From positions 62,001-126,000 of the forward strand of contig JAFQKI010000001.1 of NCBI GenBank assembly GCA_017396945.1: a stretch of DNA of 64,000 nt, in the 5' to 3' direction. This document shows positions 28,285 to 38,347 of the stretch, piece by piece; the first letter of the stretch is position 1; each line of letters opens with the position of its first letter. The DNA comes from Muribaculaceae bacterium. Lineage in GTDB: Bacteria > Bacteroidota > Bacteroidia > Bacteroidales > Muribaculaceae. Position numbers and translations under genes: made by a program. Under the pieces are notes generated by a model. That model did no database searches. It saw nothing but the letters and a program-made list of their open reading frames with translations, and was not told the origin of the DNA.

Positions 28285-29154
28285 GTGTCAACCCCAACCA
28301 TAGAAATAGATGAAAACTCCGGTTTTTGCTTTGGCGTGGTAACAGCTATACGCAAAGCCGAAGAAGAACTTGAAAAATCCGGACAATTATATTGTTTGGG
28401 GGACATTGTGCATAATAGCGATGAGGTTGAGCGACTACGCGATAAAGGGCTGATAACAATTACCCACGAAGAGATGGCACAACTTCACAATGTAAAAGTG
28501 TTGCTTAGAGCACATGGCGAGCCACCATCAACATACGAACTCGCCCGACGCAACAACATAGAAATCATCGATGCTACATGTCCGGTTGTGCTACAATTGC
28601 AGAAACGCATTAAAGAGACCTACGATACAGCATCTCCTCGTCCGCAAATCGTCATATACGGCAAAAACGGACACGCAGAAGTAAACGGACTCGTCGGACA
28701 AACATCGGGAGAAGCAATCGTTGTAGAAGATGTCGCATCGCTTGACAAAGTAGATTTCGCAAAAAACATTACCTTATATTCGCAAACGACTAAATCACTT
28801 CAAGGATTTTCAGACATCATTGATGAGATATCTCGTCGCAAGGCAACCAATTCCACATTTAACAGCTACGACACCATTTGCCGCCAAGTTGCCAATCGAG
28901 TTGCCAAAGTCAGAGAGTTTGCCGCCTCGCACCAATTAATACTTTTTGTCTGCGGGAAGAAATCAAGTAATGGGAAAATATTATATGAGGAATGCCACTC
29001 TGTCAATCAATCGACACATCTCATAGCCAACGAAAACGAAATAGACCCGAATTGGCTTATTGGCGTATCAGGCATAGGAATATGTGGCGCGACATCAACC
29101 CCCAGATGGCTAATGGAGCAAGTAAAAAAAAGAGTAATAGAAATGCTGAAATGA
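28285..29154 (+). CDS. ispH: 4-hydroxy-3-methylbut-2-enyl diphosphate reductase
   Basis: A 289-residue iron-sulfur enzyme for the last step of the non-mevalonate isoprenoid pathway. The three cluster cysteines are in SGFCFGVV (C15), DATCPVV (C99) and DTICRQ (near 198); RAHGEPP and the late SGICGATSTPRW-like block are present. The start codon is GTG. It follows cmk by 10 bases and ends in a terminator that overlaps its stop codon. Confidence 0.95.
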   Translation: MSTPTIEIDENSGFCFGVVTAIRKAEEELEKSGQLYCLGDIVHNSDEVERLRDKGLITITHEEMAQLHNVKVLLRAHGEPPSTYELARRNNIEIIDATCPVVLQLQKRIKETYDTASPRPQIVIYGKNGHAEVNGLVGQTSGEAIVVEDVASLDKVDFAKNITLYSQTTKSLQGFSDIIDEISRRKATNSTFNSYDTICRQVANRVAKVREFAASHQLILFVCGKKSSNGKILYEECHSVNQSTHLIANENEIDPNWLIGVSGIGICGATSTPRWLMEQVKKRVIEMLK

Positions 29155-29173
29155 AATAAATTCATTTCAGCAT
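29143..29173. terminator. terminator shared by convergent ispH and nucleotidyltransferase genes
   Basis: A perfect 13-base inverted repeat, ATGCTGAAATGAA (29143-29155) and its complement (29161-29173), with a 5-base loop. It includes the ispH stop codon and is about 30 bases beyond the minus-strand gene's stop. Confidence 0.7.
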
Positions 29174-29203
29174 TCTTATATTAATTCTGTATTATAACGA
29201 GTT

Positions 29204-30109
29204 TTAGAACAATTTATCGGGATAAACCCCAAGAGAATGAAGCTCTGCCAATTTAGCAATTACGCCGGGGCGATCCTCAAGATATGTAACACCAAACCAC
29301 TTCGCATCGGTATCCAACAACTTAACTGTAGCTTTTCCGGTTTTGATTAAAGTATCAACAACGGTTGGAATGAAAAATTCCGATTTTGGCTCATTAATGC
29401 GAGCATCAAGGAATTTAACAAACTCTTCCATACTATAATCAAAATAATCGGGTGTAAATCCCCAGAAATTCATTGACACCGGAGCCATCGGATCAAGCAG
29501 TTTTTCCGCTCCGGTTTCATCTTTATATGATATCTCATGATTTTCATTATAAGAAATAGCCGTACGCTCAACAACCGTTGACAAACAACCATTATCATCA
29601 TAGCATACACCTCGAGACACACTTCCATTTTCAGTGATAGTATTACCTAAACGGAATGCCACCATGCAGTAATCTCCTTTTGCCGAACGAGGTCGTTGCA
29701 ACTCCTCAGCAATCACCTTAAAGGCATCACGACTATAAAAATCATCAGCATTAATAACAACAAACGGCTCATTAATCACATCTTTACCCATCAACACAGC
29801 ATGATTTGTCCCCCATGGCTTCTGACGATCGACAGGACAAGTATAACCTTGAGGCAACGCTGTCAATTCTTGAAATACAATCTCAACCGGGATATGTGAT
29901 GAGTATTTTGAAAGCACACGTTCACGGAAATCAGTTTCAAAATCATGACGAATAACAAACACGATTTTGCCAAATCCAGCTTGAATAGCATCATATATTG
30001 AATAGTCCATTATTGTCTCTCCGTGAGGACCGACTCCATCTAATTGTTTTAGCCCGCCATAGCGACTGCCCATCCCGGCAGCCAACACAAGCAATGTTGG
30101 TTTAACCAT
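29204..30109 (-). CDS. sugar-phosphate nucleotidyltransferase
   Basis: A 301-residue cytoplasmic enzyme of the NTP_transferase fold. The N-terminal LAAGMGSRYGGLKQLDGVGP (9-28) binds the nucleotide; VINADDFYSRDAF carries the metal-binding aspartates; MNFWGFTPDYFDYS and YLEDRPGV follow. It resembles the Bacteroidetes group annotated as nucleotidyltransferases related to glucose-1-phosphate uridylyltransferase, but the true substrate cannot be read from the sequence. A -7 TAACTTTG lies at 30156-30149 (minus). Confidence 0.85.
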   Translation of the reverse strand: MVKPTLLVLAAGMGSRYGGLKQLDGVGPHGETIMDYSIYDAIQAGFGKIVFVIRHDFETDFRERVLSKYSSHIPVEIVFQELTALPQGYTCPVDRQKPWGTNHAVLMGKDVINEPFVVINADDFYSRDAFKVIAEELQRPRSAKGDYCMVAFRLGNTITENGSVSRGVCYDDNGCLSTVVERTAISYNENHEISYKDETGAEKLLDPMAPVSMNFWGFTPDYFDYSMEEFVKFLDARINEPKSEFFIPTVVDTLIKTGKATVKLLDTDAKWFGVTYLEDRPGVIAKLAELHSLGVYPDKLF

Positions 30110-30204
30110 ACCTTTGGGTGAATTTTCAATTTATAAAATAATGTTTTGCAAAGTTAGTAATAAATAGTGGATTACGGAAATTTTTCATCATAATTCACCT
30201 ACCG

Positions 30205-31050
30205 TCATCTTATTCGTCGCAATACAAGGACTTGTTTACCATCTTTATCATATAACACAACTGTATCAGCATTTTTCCCTCTTAAACAACTCTCAACTTC
30301 TTCAAGAGCTATCAACAACGCCATTTCTTGTTCACCATCGGGACATGCCATGCGTGTTGTAGCAATCTGCTGAAACATAATTGAGTTTCGTTTGTCCGGA
30401 TCTATAAGCAAAGTTCCATTAAAGATATTACATCCTGTATTGCCATGAATTTTCAGTTGTGGAATGTCAATAACCATCCCAATATCTTCGTTATCACACC
30501 GCATCTCGTTTATATTAATAACGTTCCATGTTCCATTAAGAAAATCCATATTATGTTTACGCAAAACCATTACACCACGTTTTGCCTCATTGAAGACACT
30601 CATAAAATACTCATTGCCGACCTGAGTTATCGACAACGAACGAGCAGCATTAATAGCATTATTTATTTCATATTCATATTCTGCATCAGGACATGAGCGC
30701 ATTGTTGACAGGACATTAGAGAAAGAGATACGATTGTCAGTGCCAAGCCTATAGTCTCCATTAAGCGTATTACAACCATTAAACGCATAAAAACGGAGCG
30801 ACGACTCTTCAAATGTTATATATGGGCGATTATCCTCCCCTGTAACACGCTTGTCATTTATTGAATATATCATCCACTCGCCATTAATCACATCGCTCAC
30901 CTCAATAAACGACGCCGGATTTGACAACGTATCCACTTCAACAACCGTTGATGCATAATTGCCTGATTTGGTTGTCCCATTAAGTAAATTGCAACCACTT
31001 AATACTATTACAAGTGTAATCGCAGTCATTATATATCGATAATGTTTCAT
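30205..31050 (-). CDS. lipoprotein with two META (HslJ-like) domains
   Basis: A 281-residue lipoprotein (signal MKHYRYIMTAITLVIVLSGC, then NLLNG). Two META domains: residues ~50-150 with INGEWMIYSIN, YAFNGCNTLNGDY and TMRSCPD; and ~165-280 with LNGTWNVININ, HGNTGCNIFNGTL and TRMACPDGE. Each has the NGCN / CPD cysteine pair expected of the family. E. coli HslJ is linked to novobiocin resistance; the role here is unknown. It has its own promoter and no linked gene. Confidence 0.87.
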   Translation of the reverse strand: MKHYRYIMTAITLVIVLSGCNLLNGTTKSGNYASTVVEVDTLSNPASFIEVSDVINGEWMIYSINDKRVTGEDNRPYITFEESSLRFYAFNGCNTLNGDYRLGTDNRISFSNVLSTMRSCPDAEYEYEINNAINAARSLSITQVGNEYFMSVFNEAKRGVMVLRKHNMDFLNGTWNVININEMRCDNEDIGMVIDIPQLKIHGNTGCNIFNGTLLIDPDKRNSIMFQQIATTRMACPDGEQEMALLIALEEVESCLRGKNADTVVLYDKDGKQVLVLRRIR

Positions 31051-31091
31051 TGTTTGGATTTTTTAATCGGTATAACACATAAATTCAAACG

Positions 31092-31122
31092 CAAAATTAG
31101 ACAAAATAGTGCGACTTGACAA
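31092..31122 (-). promoter_or_regulatory. promoter of the META lipoprotein gene
   Basis: On the minus strand TTG (31122-31120), a 20-base spacer and TAATTTTG (31099-31092), an exact fit to the Bacteroidetes pattern, about 42 bases before the start codon. Confidence 0.7.
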
Positions 31123-31198
31123 CTAAAAAACAATTTGGGGTGCAATTATGTCGGGAATTATTCGTAAGTTTGCAATAAATTAGCAAAATTTCGGCAAT

Positions 31199-31891
31199 AT
31201 GGAAAATCAGAATGAAGCAACAACAAAAAGCAAGAAGAATATAATTGAACGATACAAGGATAGCTACCGTAAGCACCCTATCATATTTAATCTGGTATAT
31301 ATAATCCTAACCGGATGTACAATCCTATGGCTCGCATTGATATTTCTTGATTTCTGGACAAACCATGGCGAAATCAGTACTGTCCCCGATGTAAAGGGGA
31401 TGACTATCGAACAAGCATCGGAAACACTTGCCACATCCAATCTAAACATGCAGATTGTGGATACAGTATATAGTGAAAGTGCAACCCCCGGACAAATCAT
31501 GGATCAACAACCCAAAGCCGGTGCCTGCGTAAAACCAGATGGGATAGTATATCTAACTATAAACTCTTTCAATTCAGAGCCAATACGCATATATGCTCCT
31601 ATCATCGGCACGTCAGAACTTGAAGCATCAAGCAATTTGAAAAACTACGGATTTAAAAATATAGTCGTGCGTTATGTAGATACAGAGTATAAAGACAAAT
31701 TAGTTCTATCAGCCACATTCAACGGAATTCCGATTGAAGTAGGAAGCATAATCCCAAAAAACGCGACGATTACACTTGAAGTAGGACGTGTCCCAGAAAT
31801 AGAAATTATTGATGAAATTCCCGGAATGAGCGACAGCAACGGCGATGTAATTGTCGAAACAACAACCGACAACATGTTTGACTCATTTTAA
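31199..31891 (+). CDS. membrane-anchored PASTA-domain protein
   Basis: A 230-residue protein with a short basic cytoplasmic N-terminus, one membrane helix (about residues 30-52) and two PASTA domains: VPDVKGMTIEQASETLATSN (about 60-127) and APIIGTSELEASSNLKNYGF (about 132-198). PASTA domains bind peptidoglycan stem peptides or related ligands. No kinase or transpeptidase domain is attached. It is followed 24 bases later by rluD. A -7 TAAGTTTG is at 31165-31172. Confidence 0.88.
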   Translation: MENQNEATTKSKKNIIERYKDSYRKHPIIFNLVYIILTGCTILWLALIFLDFWTNHGEISTVPDVKGMTIEQASETLATSNLNMQIVDTVYSESATPGQIMDQQPKAGACVKPDGIVYLTINSFNSEPIRIYAPIIGTSELEASSNLKNYGFKNIVVRYVDTEYKDKLVLSATFNGIPIEVGSIIPKNATITLEVGRVPEIEIIDEIPGMSDSNGDVIVETTTDNMFDSF

Positions 31892-31915
31892 TCCAATTCA
31901 ATAATATCTCATTTT

Positions 31916-32989
31916 ATGAATACTGACACGGATATTGAATTTGATGAAGACTACAATCCATCCGAGCAACTTGAGGATTGTGATGATGGAGGTGGAATGT
32001 ATGAGCATTTCAGATTTGTCGCCGACAAAGGACAAACACTCTTGCGTGTTGACAAATTCCTTGTAGCGCGTCTTGAAAAATCATCACGCAACCGCGTACA
32101 ACAAGCCGCCGAAGCTGGATGTATACTCGTAAACGGCAAAGCCGTAAAATCCAATTATCGAGTAAAACCATTTGATGTGGTTTCAATCGTAATGGACCGT
32201 CCAAGATATGAACTTGAGATTATCGCTGAAGATATTCCTTTAAATATCGTCTATGAAGACGACCACTTATTGGTAGTTAACAAACCACCGGGATTGGTTG
32301 TACACCCAGGGCACGGAAACTACCATGGAACATTAGTAAACGCTCTCGCCTATCACTTTAAAGACAATCCCGACTATGATGTAAATGACCCTCGATTGGG
32401 TTTGGTGCATCGTATCGACAAAGACACATCGGGATTGTTGGTAATTGCCAAAACACCCAACGCCAAAACCGCCCTTGGGAAACAATTTTTTGACAAAACA
32501 ACAAAACGTGAATATGTTGCCATTGTGTGGGGTGTTCCAACCCCCGAACAAGGGCGCATAGAAGGGAATATCGGGCGCAGCTTAAAAGATCGGTTGCAAA
32601 TGGCGGTGTTTCCTGATGGCAGCAATGGCAAACATGCTGTCACCCATTATGAAACAATTGAGAATTTAGGATATGTCTCTGTGGTCAAATGTAGATTGGA
32701 AACAGGTCGTACACACCAAATACGTGTACACATGAAACATATCGGACATCCACTATTAAATGACGCGAGATATGGCGGTGACCAAATTTTGCGTGGCACT
32801 ACAAGCGCAAAATATCGTCAATTTGTCAACAATTGTTTTGAGATATGCCCTCGACAAGCCCTTCATGCCCGTACCCTTGGATTTGTTCATCCCGAGACCG
32901 GAGAAGAAATGTTTTTTTCTTGCCCCGTCCCCAATGACATGACATCGATGATTGAACGTTGGAAAAACTATTCAAATGTTGATAAATAG
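31916..32989 (+). CDS. rluD: RluD-family pseudouridine synthase
   Basis: A 357-residue rRNA-modifying enzyme. An S4 RNA-binding domain is near residues 40-90 (LRVDKFLVARL, GCILVNGKAVKSNYRV), and the catalytic motif HRIDKDTSGLLV (about 165-176) contains the active aspartate. The later GRTHQIRVHMKHIGHPLLND block is canonical. An acidic N-terminal extension of ~30 residues is present. PASTA-rluD order suggests one transcript. Confidence 0.92.
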   Translation: MNTDTDIEFDEDYNPSEQLEDCDDGGGMYEHFRFVADKGQTLLRVDKFLVARLEKSSRNRVQQAAEAGCILVNGKAVKSNYRVKPFDVVSIVMDRPRYELEIIAEDIPLNIVYEDDHLLVVNKPPGLVVHPGHGNYHGTLVNALAYHFKDNPDYDVNDPRLGLVHRIDKDTSGLLVIAKTPNAKTALGKQFFDKTTKREYVAIVWGVPTPEQGRIEGNIGRSLKDRLQMAVFPDGSNGKHAVTHYETIENLGYVSVVKCRLETGRTHQIRVHMKHIGHPLLNDARYGGDQILRGTTSAKYRQFVNNCFEICPRQALHARTLGFVHPETGEEMFFSCPVPNDMTSMIERWKNYSNVDK

Positions 32990-33075
32990 CTAAAATTCTC
33001 TAAGAAATTAGTCTTTTTTGCTAAAATCTTAGGAATTTGTATTAATTTTGAAAAGTTGAACTATAATTTGCATTT

Positions 33076-34254
33076 ATGTCTCAAACTACAGAACAAGATA
33101 GCTATTCGGCATTTAACGATATCGCCCCTTATGATGATTGCGAGTTTCAAGAAAAAATGTCACAACTCATAAAAGAACCGGGCTTTGAACATGCAGTGCG
33201 TTTTGTTATGCACGATGTTGATTGGGAGCAATTTACCGCCGGATTATTGACAATCAAATCCAAGGACGAATTTCAGCACAAAATTGTCGCTCCATTTCTT
33301 GAGATGCTGGCGATGAAAACCACATCAGGATTAAGCATGAGTGGCAACGAGCAATGCTCATCACAACAAAACTACACATTCATTACCAATCACCGTGATA
33401 TAGTTCTTGATGCCTCATTCTTAAACATACTTTTTATACGCAACAACTTACCCACTTCTGAAATAGCAATAGGTAGCAACCTTCTAATTCATGATTGGAT
33501 TAGTGACTTGGTGAAACTCAATAAGAGTTTCATCGTTAAGCGAGGATTAAGAATGCTTCAAGCACTTGAAGCAGCGAAACAATTGTCCGGATATATTCAT
33601 TACGCGATTAACGACAAACGACAATCAGTGTGGATTGCTCATCGCGAAGGTCGCGCTAAAGATTCCAACGATGTAACACAAGAAAGTCTCATTAAGATGC
33701 TTGCGCTTGCGGGCAAAGGGAACATTGTTGAGAATTTGTTGGAGATTAACCTTTGTCCGGTTTCAATCTCTTACGAATATGACCCCAACGACTATTTGAA
33801 AGCTCGTGAGTTCTTGCTAAGACGCAACGATCCGGAATTTAAAAAGAGCCAACGCGATGATTTATTTGCAATGGAAACAGGGATATTACAATACAAAGGT
33901 AAAGTTCACTTCCATGTAGCAGGTTGTATTAATGACAAATTAGAGACATTGCGAGGATTAACCGATAAAGCCGAGATAGTAAAACGCGTATGTGGTTATA
34001 TTGACAACGCTATTCACTCAGGATATAAAATTTATCCAATAAACTACATCGCCTACGATATGCTAAACGACACAAAAGCGTTTACCGATAAATACACCGA
34101 CAATGATATAGCCGAATTTAATGCTTATATCTCATCTCAGTTGGCAAAGGTTGACATCCCGGATTTGAGCGAAGATGATATTGAGTACATGCGTCAAATG
34201 GTATTGACAATGTATTCATATCCATTAAAAAACAAACTCAATGCCAAGAATTAA
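33076..34254 (+). CDS. PlsC-type acyltransferase
   Basis: A 392-residue protein of the glycerophospholipid acyltransferase superfamily. The catalytic H-x4-D motif is in TNHRDIVLDASFLN (near residue 110). The substrate-binding block appears as VWIAHREGRAKDS, equivalent to the usual FPEG region. No membrane helix is obvious. It probably acylates a lysophospholipid in membrane lipid synthesis; the exact acceptor is unknown. Confidence 0.82.
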   Translation: MSQTTEQDSYSAFNDIAPYDDCEFQEKMSQLIKEPGFEHAVRFVMHDVDWEQFTAGLLTIKSKDEFQHKIVAPFLEMLAMKTTSGLSMSGNEQCSSQQNYTFITNHRDIVLDASFLNILFIRNNLPTSEIAIGSNLLIHDWISDLVKLNKSFIVKRGLRMLQALEAAKQLSGYIHYAINDKRQSVWIAHREGRAKDSNDVTQESLIKMLALAGKGNIVENLLEINLCPVSISYEYDPNDYLKAREFLLRRNDPEFKKSQRDDLFAMETGILQYKGKVHFHVAGCINDKLETLRGLTDKAEIVKRVCGYIDNAIHSGYKIYPINYIAYDMLNDTKAFTDKYTDNDIAEFNAYISSQLAKVDIPDLSEDDIEYMRQMVLTMYSYPLKNKLNAKN

Positions 34255-34289
34255 AATTTATCCTACAAATAATCACACGATAATCATTC

Positions 34290-35474
34290 ATGAGATTACC
34301 CATAATAATGATGTTAATAGTCCTACTACTTAGTGGGACTATTGATTATTATATATACCGAGCCATAAAACGCCATACTAAATCACGTCGCTGGCTAAAC
34401 ATTCACACATATAGCGCAATTTTATTCTTTACATATTTAATTATATCTATTTCTCTACCTCGACGCAATGGCAGTAATGAGTTACTGATTTCAATAATGT
34501 GGCTTTTATTTGCCTACATGTCAATATATATTCCCAAATTTATATTTGTACTCTGCGATGCTATATCATACATTCCAAAACTTTGGAAACATAAACGATG
34601 GCAGGCAACAACCTATATTGGCATTGGGATATCGACCATATCATTCATATTAATGTGGTGGGGAGCTCTCGTTAACAGATACAACATTGACATCCAAGAA
34701 CACTCCATAGCAATTAGTGACCTCCCACAAGCATTTGATGGATATAAAATCGTTCAAATATCAGACCTACATGTGGGCTCTTATGGAAAAGACTCTGAAT
34801 TTATTGACAAGCTTGTCGCCAAAATAAACTCGTTGGAAGCTGATGTCATTGTTTTTACAGGAGACATTGTAAATCGCAACACCAAAGAATTACTACCCTT
34901 TATTGATACCCTATCCAAATTCCACGCAAAAGACGGTGTGTTTTCAATACTTGGAAATCATGATTATGGCGACTATAGTGATTGGGAATCTGATGCAGAA
35001 AAACAACAAAACATGCAACTGATGTATGAATTACAACAAAAAATGGGGTGGCAATTATTACTTAATGATACCCGGATGTTATATAGAGGAAACGATTCAA
35101 TCGCTATAATTGGAGTAGAAAACGTTGGTGACCCTCCATTCAAAATATATGGCTCGCTCGATGGTGCCTACAGCACACTAAATGATAGTGTAACCAAAAT
35201 ACTCCTTTCACATAATCCTGCGCATTGGGTCAAAGACATAAAGAACAATCCGACCAAAAATATCGCATTGACTCTTTCTGGTCATACTCATGCTATGCAA
35301 TTATCGTTTTGCAATCTTTCCCCCGCGGCATTGCGATATGACACATGGGGTGGATTGTATAACGACAACAAGAATCAACACCTATATGTTAATGTCGGCA
35401 TTGGAACGGTTGCTTTACCCATGCGCATTGGCGCAACGCCCGAAATTACAATACTAACATTAAAACGAAAGTAA
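34290..35474 (+). CDS. membrane-anchored calcineurin-like metallophosphoesterase
   Basis: A 394-residue protein with four membrane helices in residues 1-140, then a metallophosphoesterase domain: VQISDLHVGSYG, VFTGDIVNRN, ILGNHDYGDY, LSHNPAH and LSGHTHAMQ supply the full set of metal ligands. Similar proteins include UDP-diacylglucosamine hydrolase-like and YkuE-type enzymes; the substrate is not known. It precedes tex by 4 bases and is probably co-transcribed. Confidence 0.88.
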   Translation: MRLPIIMMLIVLLLSGTIDYYIYRAIKRHTKSRRWLNIHTYSAILFFTYLIISISLPRRNGSNELLISIMWLLFAYMSIYIPKFIFVLCDAISYIPKLWKHKRWQATTYIGIGISTISFILMWWGALVNRYNIDIQEHSIAISDLPQAFDGYKIVQISDLHVGSYGKDSEFIDKLVAKINSLEADVIVFTGDIVNRNTKELLPFIDTLSKFHAKDGVFSILGNHDYGDYSDWESDAEKQQNMQLMYELQQKMGWQLLLNDTRMLYRGNDSIAIIGVENVGDPPFKIYGSLDGAYSTLNDSVTKILLSHNPAHWVKDIKNNPTKNIALTLSGHTHAMQLSFCNLSPAALRYDTWGGLYNDNKNQHLYVNVGIGTVALPMRIGATPEITILTLKRK

Positions 35475-35478
35475 CAAA

Positions 35479-37626
35479 ATGACTCCAAATTTTGCCGAGA
35501 TAATAAGTAGTGAACTAAACATTTCCAACAGATCTGTAATTGCGACAATAAAACTACTCGATGATGGCGCAACAATTCCATTCATAAGCCGATATCGCAA
35601 AGAAATAACAGGAGGACTCGATGAAGTTGCGATACACAACATCCAACTTCGTTACGAAGGATTAAAAGATCTTGCTCATCGCAAAGAATATATTCTTGAA
35701 ACAATCGAGCAACAAGGCAAACTCTCATCAGAACTGAGAAACAAAATTGAAACAACATTTGACTCGGTTTTGCTTGAAGACATCTACATGCCTTTTAAGC
35801 CAAAACGCCGTACACGTGCCGAAACAGCCAGAAATCTCGGATTAGAACCCCTTGCGAAAGTCATAATGTCACAATCTTCGATTTCAGCAGTTGAGCATCA
35901 AGCCCAACGCAGTTTATCCAATGAAATCAAAAACACTGATGACGCAATTTCAGGAGCACTTGACATCATAGCAGAATGGGTAAGTGAGAGCGAAAAAGCT
36001 CGTCATGTAATCCGCACCAGATATACACGTTCAGCGCAGATCAGTTCTTCAATCATAAATGGCAAAGAAAACGAAGGTGCCAACTATTTAAACTATCATA
36101 ATTTCAGCCAGCCACTACGCCATTGCTCTTCACATCGCTATTTAGCCATGCGACGCGGTGAAGAGGAGGGATTTCTTAAGGTTTCTATTACCATTGACGA
36201 CAATGACGCTATTGAGCAGCTAAACAACATCTTTGTAAAACGGAATAGCGACAATAATATCGCGCAACTTGTCAAACAAGCAGTCAAAGATGGCTATAAA
36301 CGATTATTACGTCCATCTATAGAAACTGAGATTGCCTCAACCGCAAAAATAAAAGCCGACACTGACGCAATCAACCTTTTTGTCGACAACGTGCGACAAC
36401 TATTATTTGCCCCACCACTTGGTTCTAAACGCATTTTAGGGATTGACCCCGGATTTCGAACCGGGTGTAAAGTCGTGTGTTTGGACAATCAAGGCAATCT
36501 AATGCATAACGACGTTATATATCCATGCGCACCAACCAACGACTTCAAAGGTGCTGCTCGCAAAATAAGCTATCTCGTCGAAGCCTATAAAATTGATGCC
36601 ATAGCATTAGGTAATGGCACAGCAAGTCGTGAGACAGAGCGTTTTTTATCATCAATACATTATCCTCGCAATGTTCAAGTTTATGTCGTAAACGAGAATG
36701 GCGCTTCAATATATTCGGCATCAAAAGTAGCTCGCGAAGAGTTTCCCGACAAAGATGTTACTGTCAGAGGTGCAGTGTCAATAGGTCGTCGCCTTTTAGA
36801 TCCACTTGCCGAACTTGTCAAAATCGAGCCAAAATCCATAGGTGTTGGGCAATATCAACACGATGTAGATCAAACCCGTCTTAAAGAAGCACTTGATTTT
36901 ACCGTTACTTCCTGTGTTAACTCTGTTGGCGTAAATCTCAATTCCGCATCCAAAGAATTATTATCATATGTTTCCGGGATTGGTCCACAACTTGCCGAAA
37001 ACATTGTCAAATATCGAGCCGAAAACGGAGATTTTGAATCTCGCAAAACGCTATTAAATGTTCCGCGAATGGGAGAAAAAACATTCAAGCAATGCGCTGG
37101 ATTTTTGAGGATTCCGGGAGCGATTAACATCCTTGACAACACTGCCGTTCACCCTGAGAGTTACGATTTAGTTTCAACAATAGCTACCGACAACAATTGC
37201 ACTATTTCACAACTTGTTGAAAACAAACAACTACTTCATTCAATCGACTTAAACAAATATGTTACCGACATCGTAGGATTACCCACTTTAAACGATATTA
37301 TTACAGAGCTTGACAAACCAGGTCGCGATCCTCGTACGTCAGTTTCAATCATGCAATTTGACGAAACAGTTAAAACGATTGAAGACCTGCGCATCGGCAT
37401 GAAACTCAACGGCATAGTAAATAACATTACCGCCTTTGGAGTCTTTGTTGATATCGGAATAAAAGAAAGTGGTTTAGTACATATCTCTCAACTTTCTGAT
37501 AAATACATTTCATCGCCGGCTGAAGTCGTTTCACTTCATCAACACGTCAAAGTAAAAGTAATTGACATCGACACCACACGCCGTCGCATCTCTCTCTCGA
37601 TGAAAGATATTAATCCAAACGACTAA
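35479..37626 (+). CDS. tex: Tex-family RNA-binding transcription accessory protein
   Basis: A 715-residue protein with the Tex domain order: N-terminal helical region (ATIPFISRYRKEITGGLDE), a YqgF-like domain (LGIDPGFRTGCKVVCLD, near residue 325), helix-hairpin-helix segments (SYVSGIGPQLAENIVKYR) and a C-terminal S1 domain (GVFVDIGIKESGLVHISQLS). Tex binds RNA and affects transcription. Length is normal. Confidence 0.95.
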   Translation: MTPNFAEIISSELNISNRSVIATIKLLDDGATIPFISRYRKEITGGLDEVAIHNIQLRYEGLKDLAHRKEYILETIEQQGKLSSELRNKIETTFDSVLLEDIYMPFKPKRRTRAETARNLGLEPLAKVIMSQSSISAVEHQAQRSLSNEIKNTDDAISGALDIIAEWVSESEKARHVIRTRYTRSAQISSSIINGKENEGANYLNYHNFSQPLRHCSSHRYLAMRRGEEEGFLKVSITIDDNDAIEQLNNIFVKRNSDNNIAQLVKQAVKDGYKRLLRPSIETEIASTAKIKADTDAINLFVDNVRQLLFAPPLGSKRILGIDPGFRTGCKVVCLDNQGNLMHNDVIYPCAPTNDFKGAARKISYLVEAYKIDAIALGNGTASRETERFLSSIHYPRNVQVYVVNENGASIYSASKVAREEFPDKDVTVRGAVSIGRRLLDPLAELVKIEPKSIGVGQYQHDVDQTRLKEALDFTVTSCVNSVGVNLNSASKELLSYVSGIGPQLAENIVKYRAENGDFESRKTLLNVPRMGEKTFKQCAGFLRIPGAINILDNTAVHPESYDLVSTIATDNNCTISQLVENKQLLHSIDLNKYVTDIVGLPTLNDIITELDKPGRDPRTSVSIMQFDETVKTIEDLRIGMKLNGIVNNITAFGVFVDIGIKESGLVHISQLSDKYISSPAEVVSLHQHVKVKVIDIDTTRRRISLSMKDINPND

Positions 37627-37662
37627 AACGTCTCCCAACAACAATTGTTTCCCTCAATTATA

Positions 37663-37693
37663 TTGCGAGATAGACCAATTGATTGTATCTTTG
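37663..37693 (+). promoter_or_regulatory. promoter of ruvA
   Basis: TTG (37663-37665), 20-base spacer, TATCTTTG (37686-37693). The element overlaps a longer in-frame start at 37683, which supports the ATG at 37719. Confidence 0.75.
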
Positions 37694-37718
37694 TATAGTA
37701 ATCATAAAATGCGCTAAG

Positions 37719-38300
37719 ATGATTGAATACATCAAAGGAAATATAACTGAGTTATCTCCAACTTATGTAGTTATCGACTGCTCCGGCATCGGATATTTAC
37801 TTAACATCACTTTGCAAGCATATAGCCGACTTGAAGGACTCTCAAACACAAAATTACTTGTTCACGAGATAATAAGAGAGGACACACATGCTCTATATGG
37901 ATTTATCGATGACCAAGAACGTTCGCGATTCCGCTCACTTATTGGAGTGTCAGGTGTCGGAGCTAATACCGCACGCATGATTTTATCGTCAATCTCAGCA
38001 CCGGAATTAGAACAAATCATTATTTCCGGCGACCATACGCGACTAAAAAACGTCAAAGGCATTGGAATAAAAACCGCACAACGCATAATTGTTGACCTCA
38101 AGGATAAAATAAAACCAATGGGTGATGCGTTAATAATACAGCCGTCGGTGACATCCGATGTCTATGAAGAAGCTTTGGCAGCACTTGTAATGCTTGGTTT
38201 TACTCGTCAGGCATCACAAAAAGTTTTGAAAAAACTTTTTGACAGCGAACCATCATTGAAAGTCGAAGTCGCGATAAAAAAAGCACTCGCAATGATGTAA
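37719..38300 (+). CDS. ruvA: Holliday junction DNA helicase subunit RuvA
   Basis: A 193-residue protein that binds Holliday junctions and loads RuvB. The N-terminal OB-fold opens MIEYIKGNITELSPTYVVID; helix-hairpin-helix motifs are at LIGVSGVGANTARMILS and LKNVKGIGIKTAQRIIVDLK; a C-terminal three-helix domain follows. The upstream start at 37683 is rejected because it overlaps the promoter. The gene ends 47 bases before sprA, a standard pairing in the phylum. Confidence 0.96.
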   Translation: MIEYIKGNITELSPTYVVIDCSGIGYLLNITLQAYSRLEGLSNTKLLVHEIIREDTHALYGFIDDQERSRFRSLIGVSGVGANTARMILSSISAPELEQIIISGDHTRLKNVKGIGIKTAQRIIVDLKDKIKPMGDALIIQPSVTSDVYEEALAALVMLGFTRQASQKVLKKLFDSEPSLKVEVAIKKALAMM

Positions 38301-38347
38301 AACATCAAAAGCATCACACGTTGCGCGCAAAGATTATGCTTTTATAA

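Noticed and set aside
37683-37718. Upstream ruvA start giving 12 extra residues
   Set aside because: The start overlaps the -7 element TATCTTTG and the extra residues are not RuvA-like.
38301-38347. AAAAGCAT / ATGCTTTT hairpin between ruvA and sprA as a terminator
   Set aside because: Only 8 base pairs with a 21-base loop and no T tract beyond the arm; not convincing.
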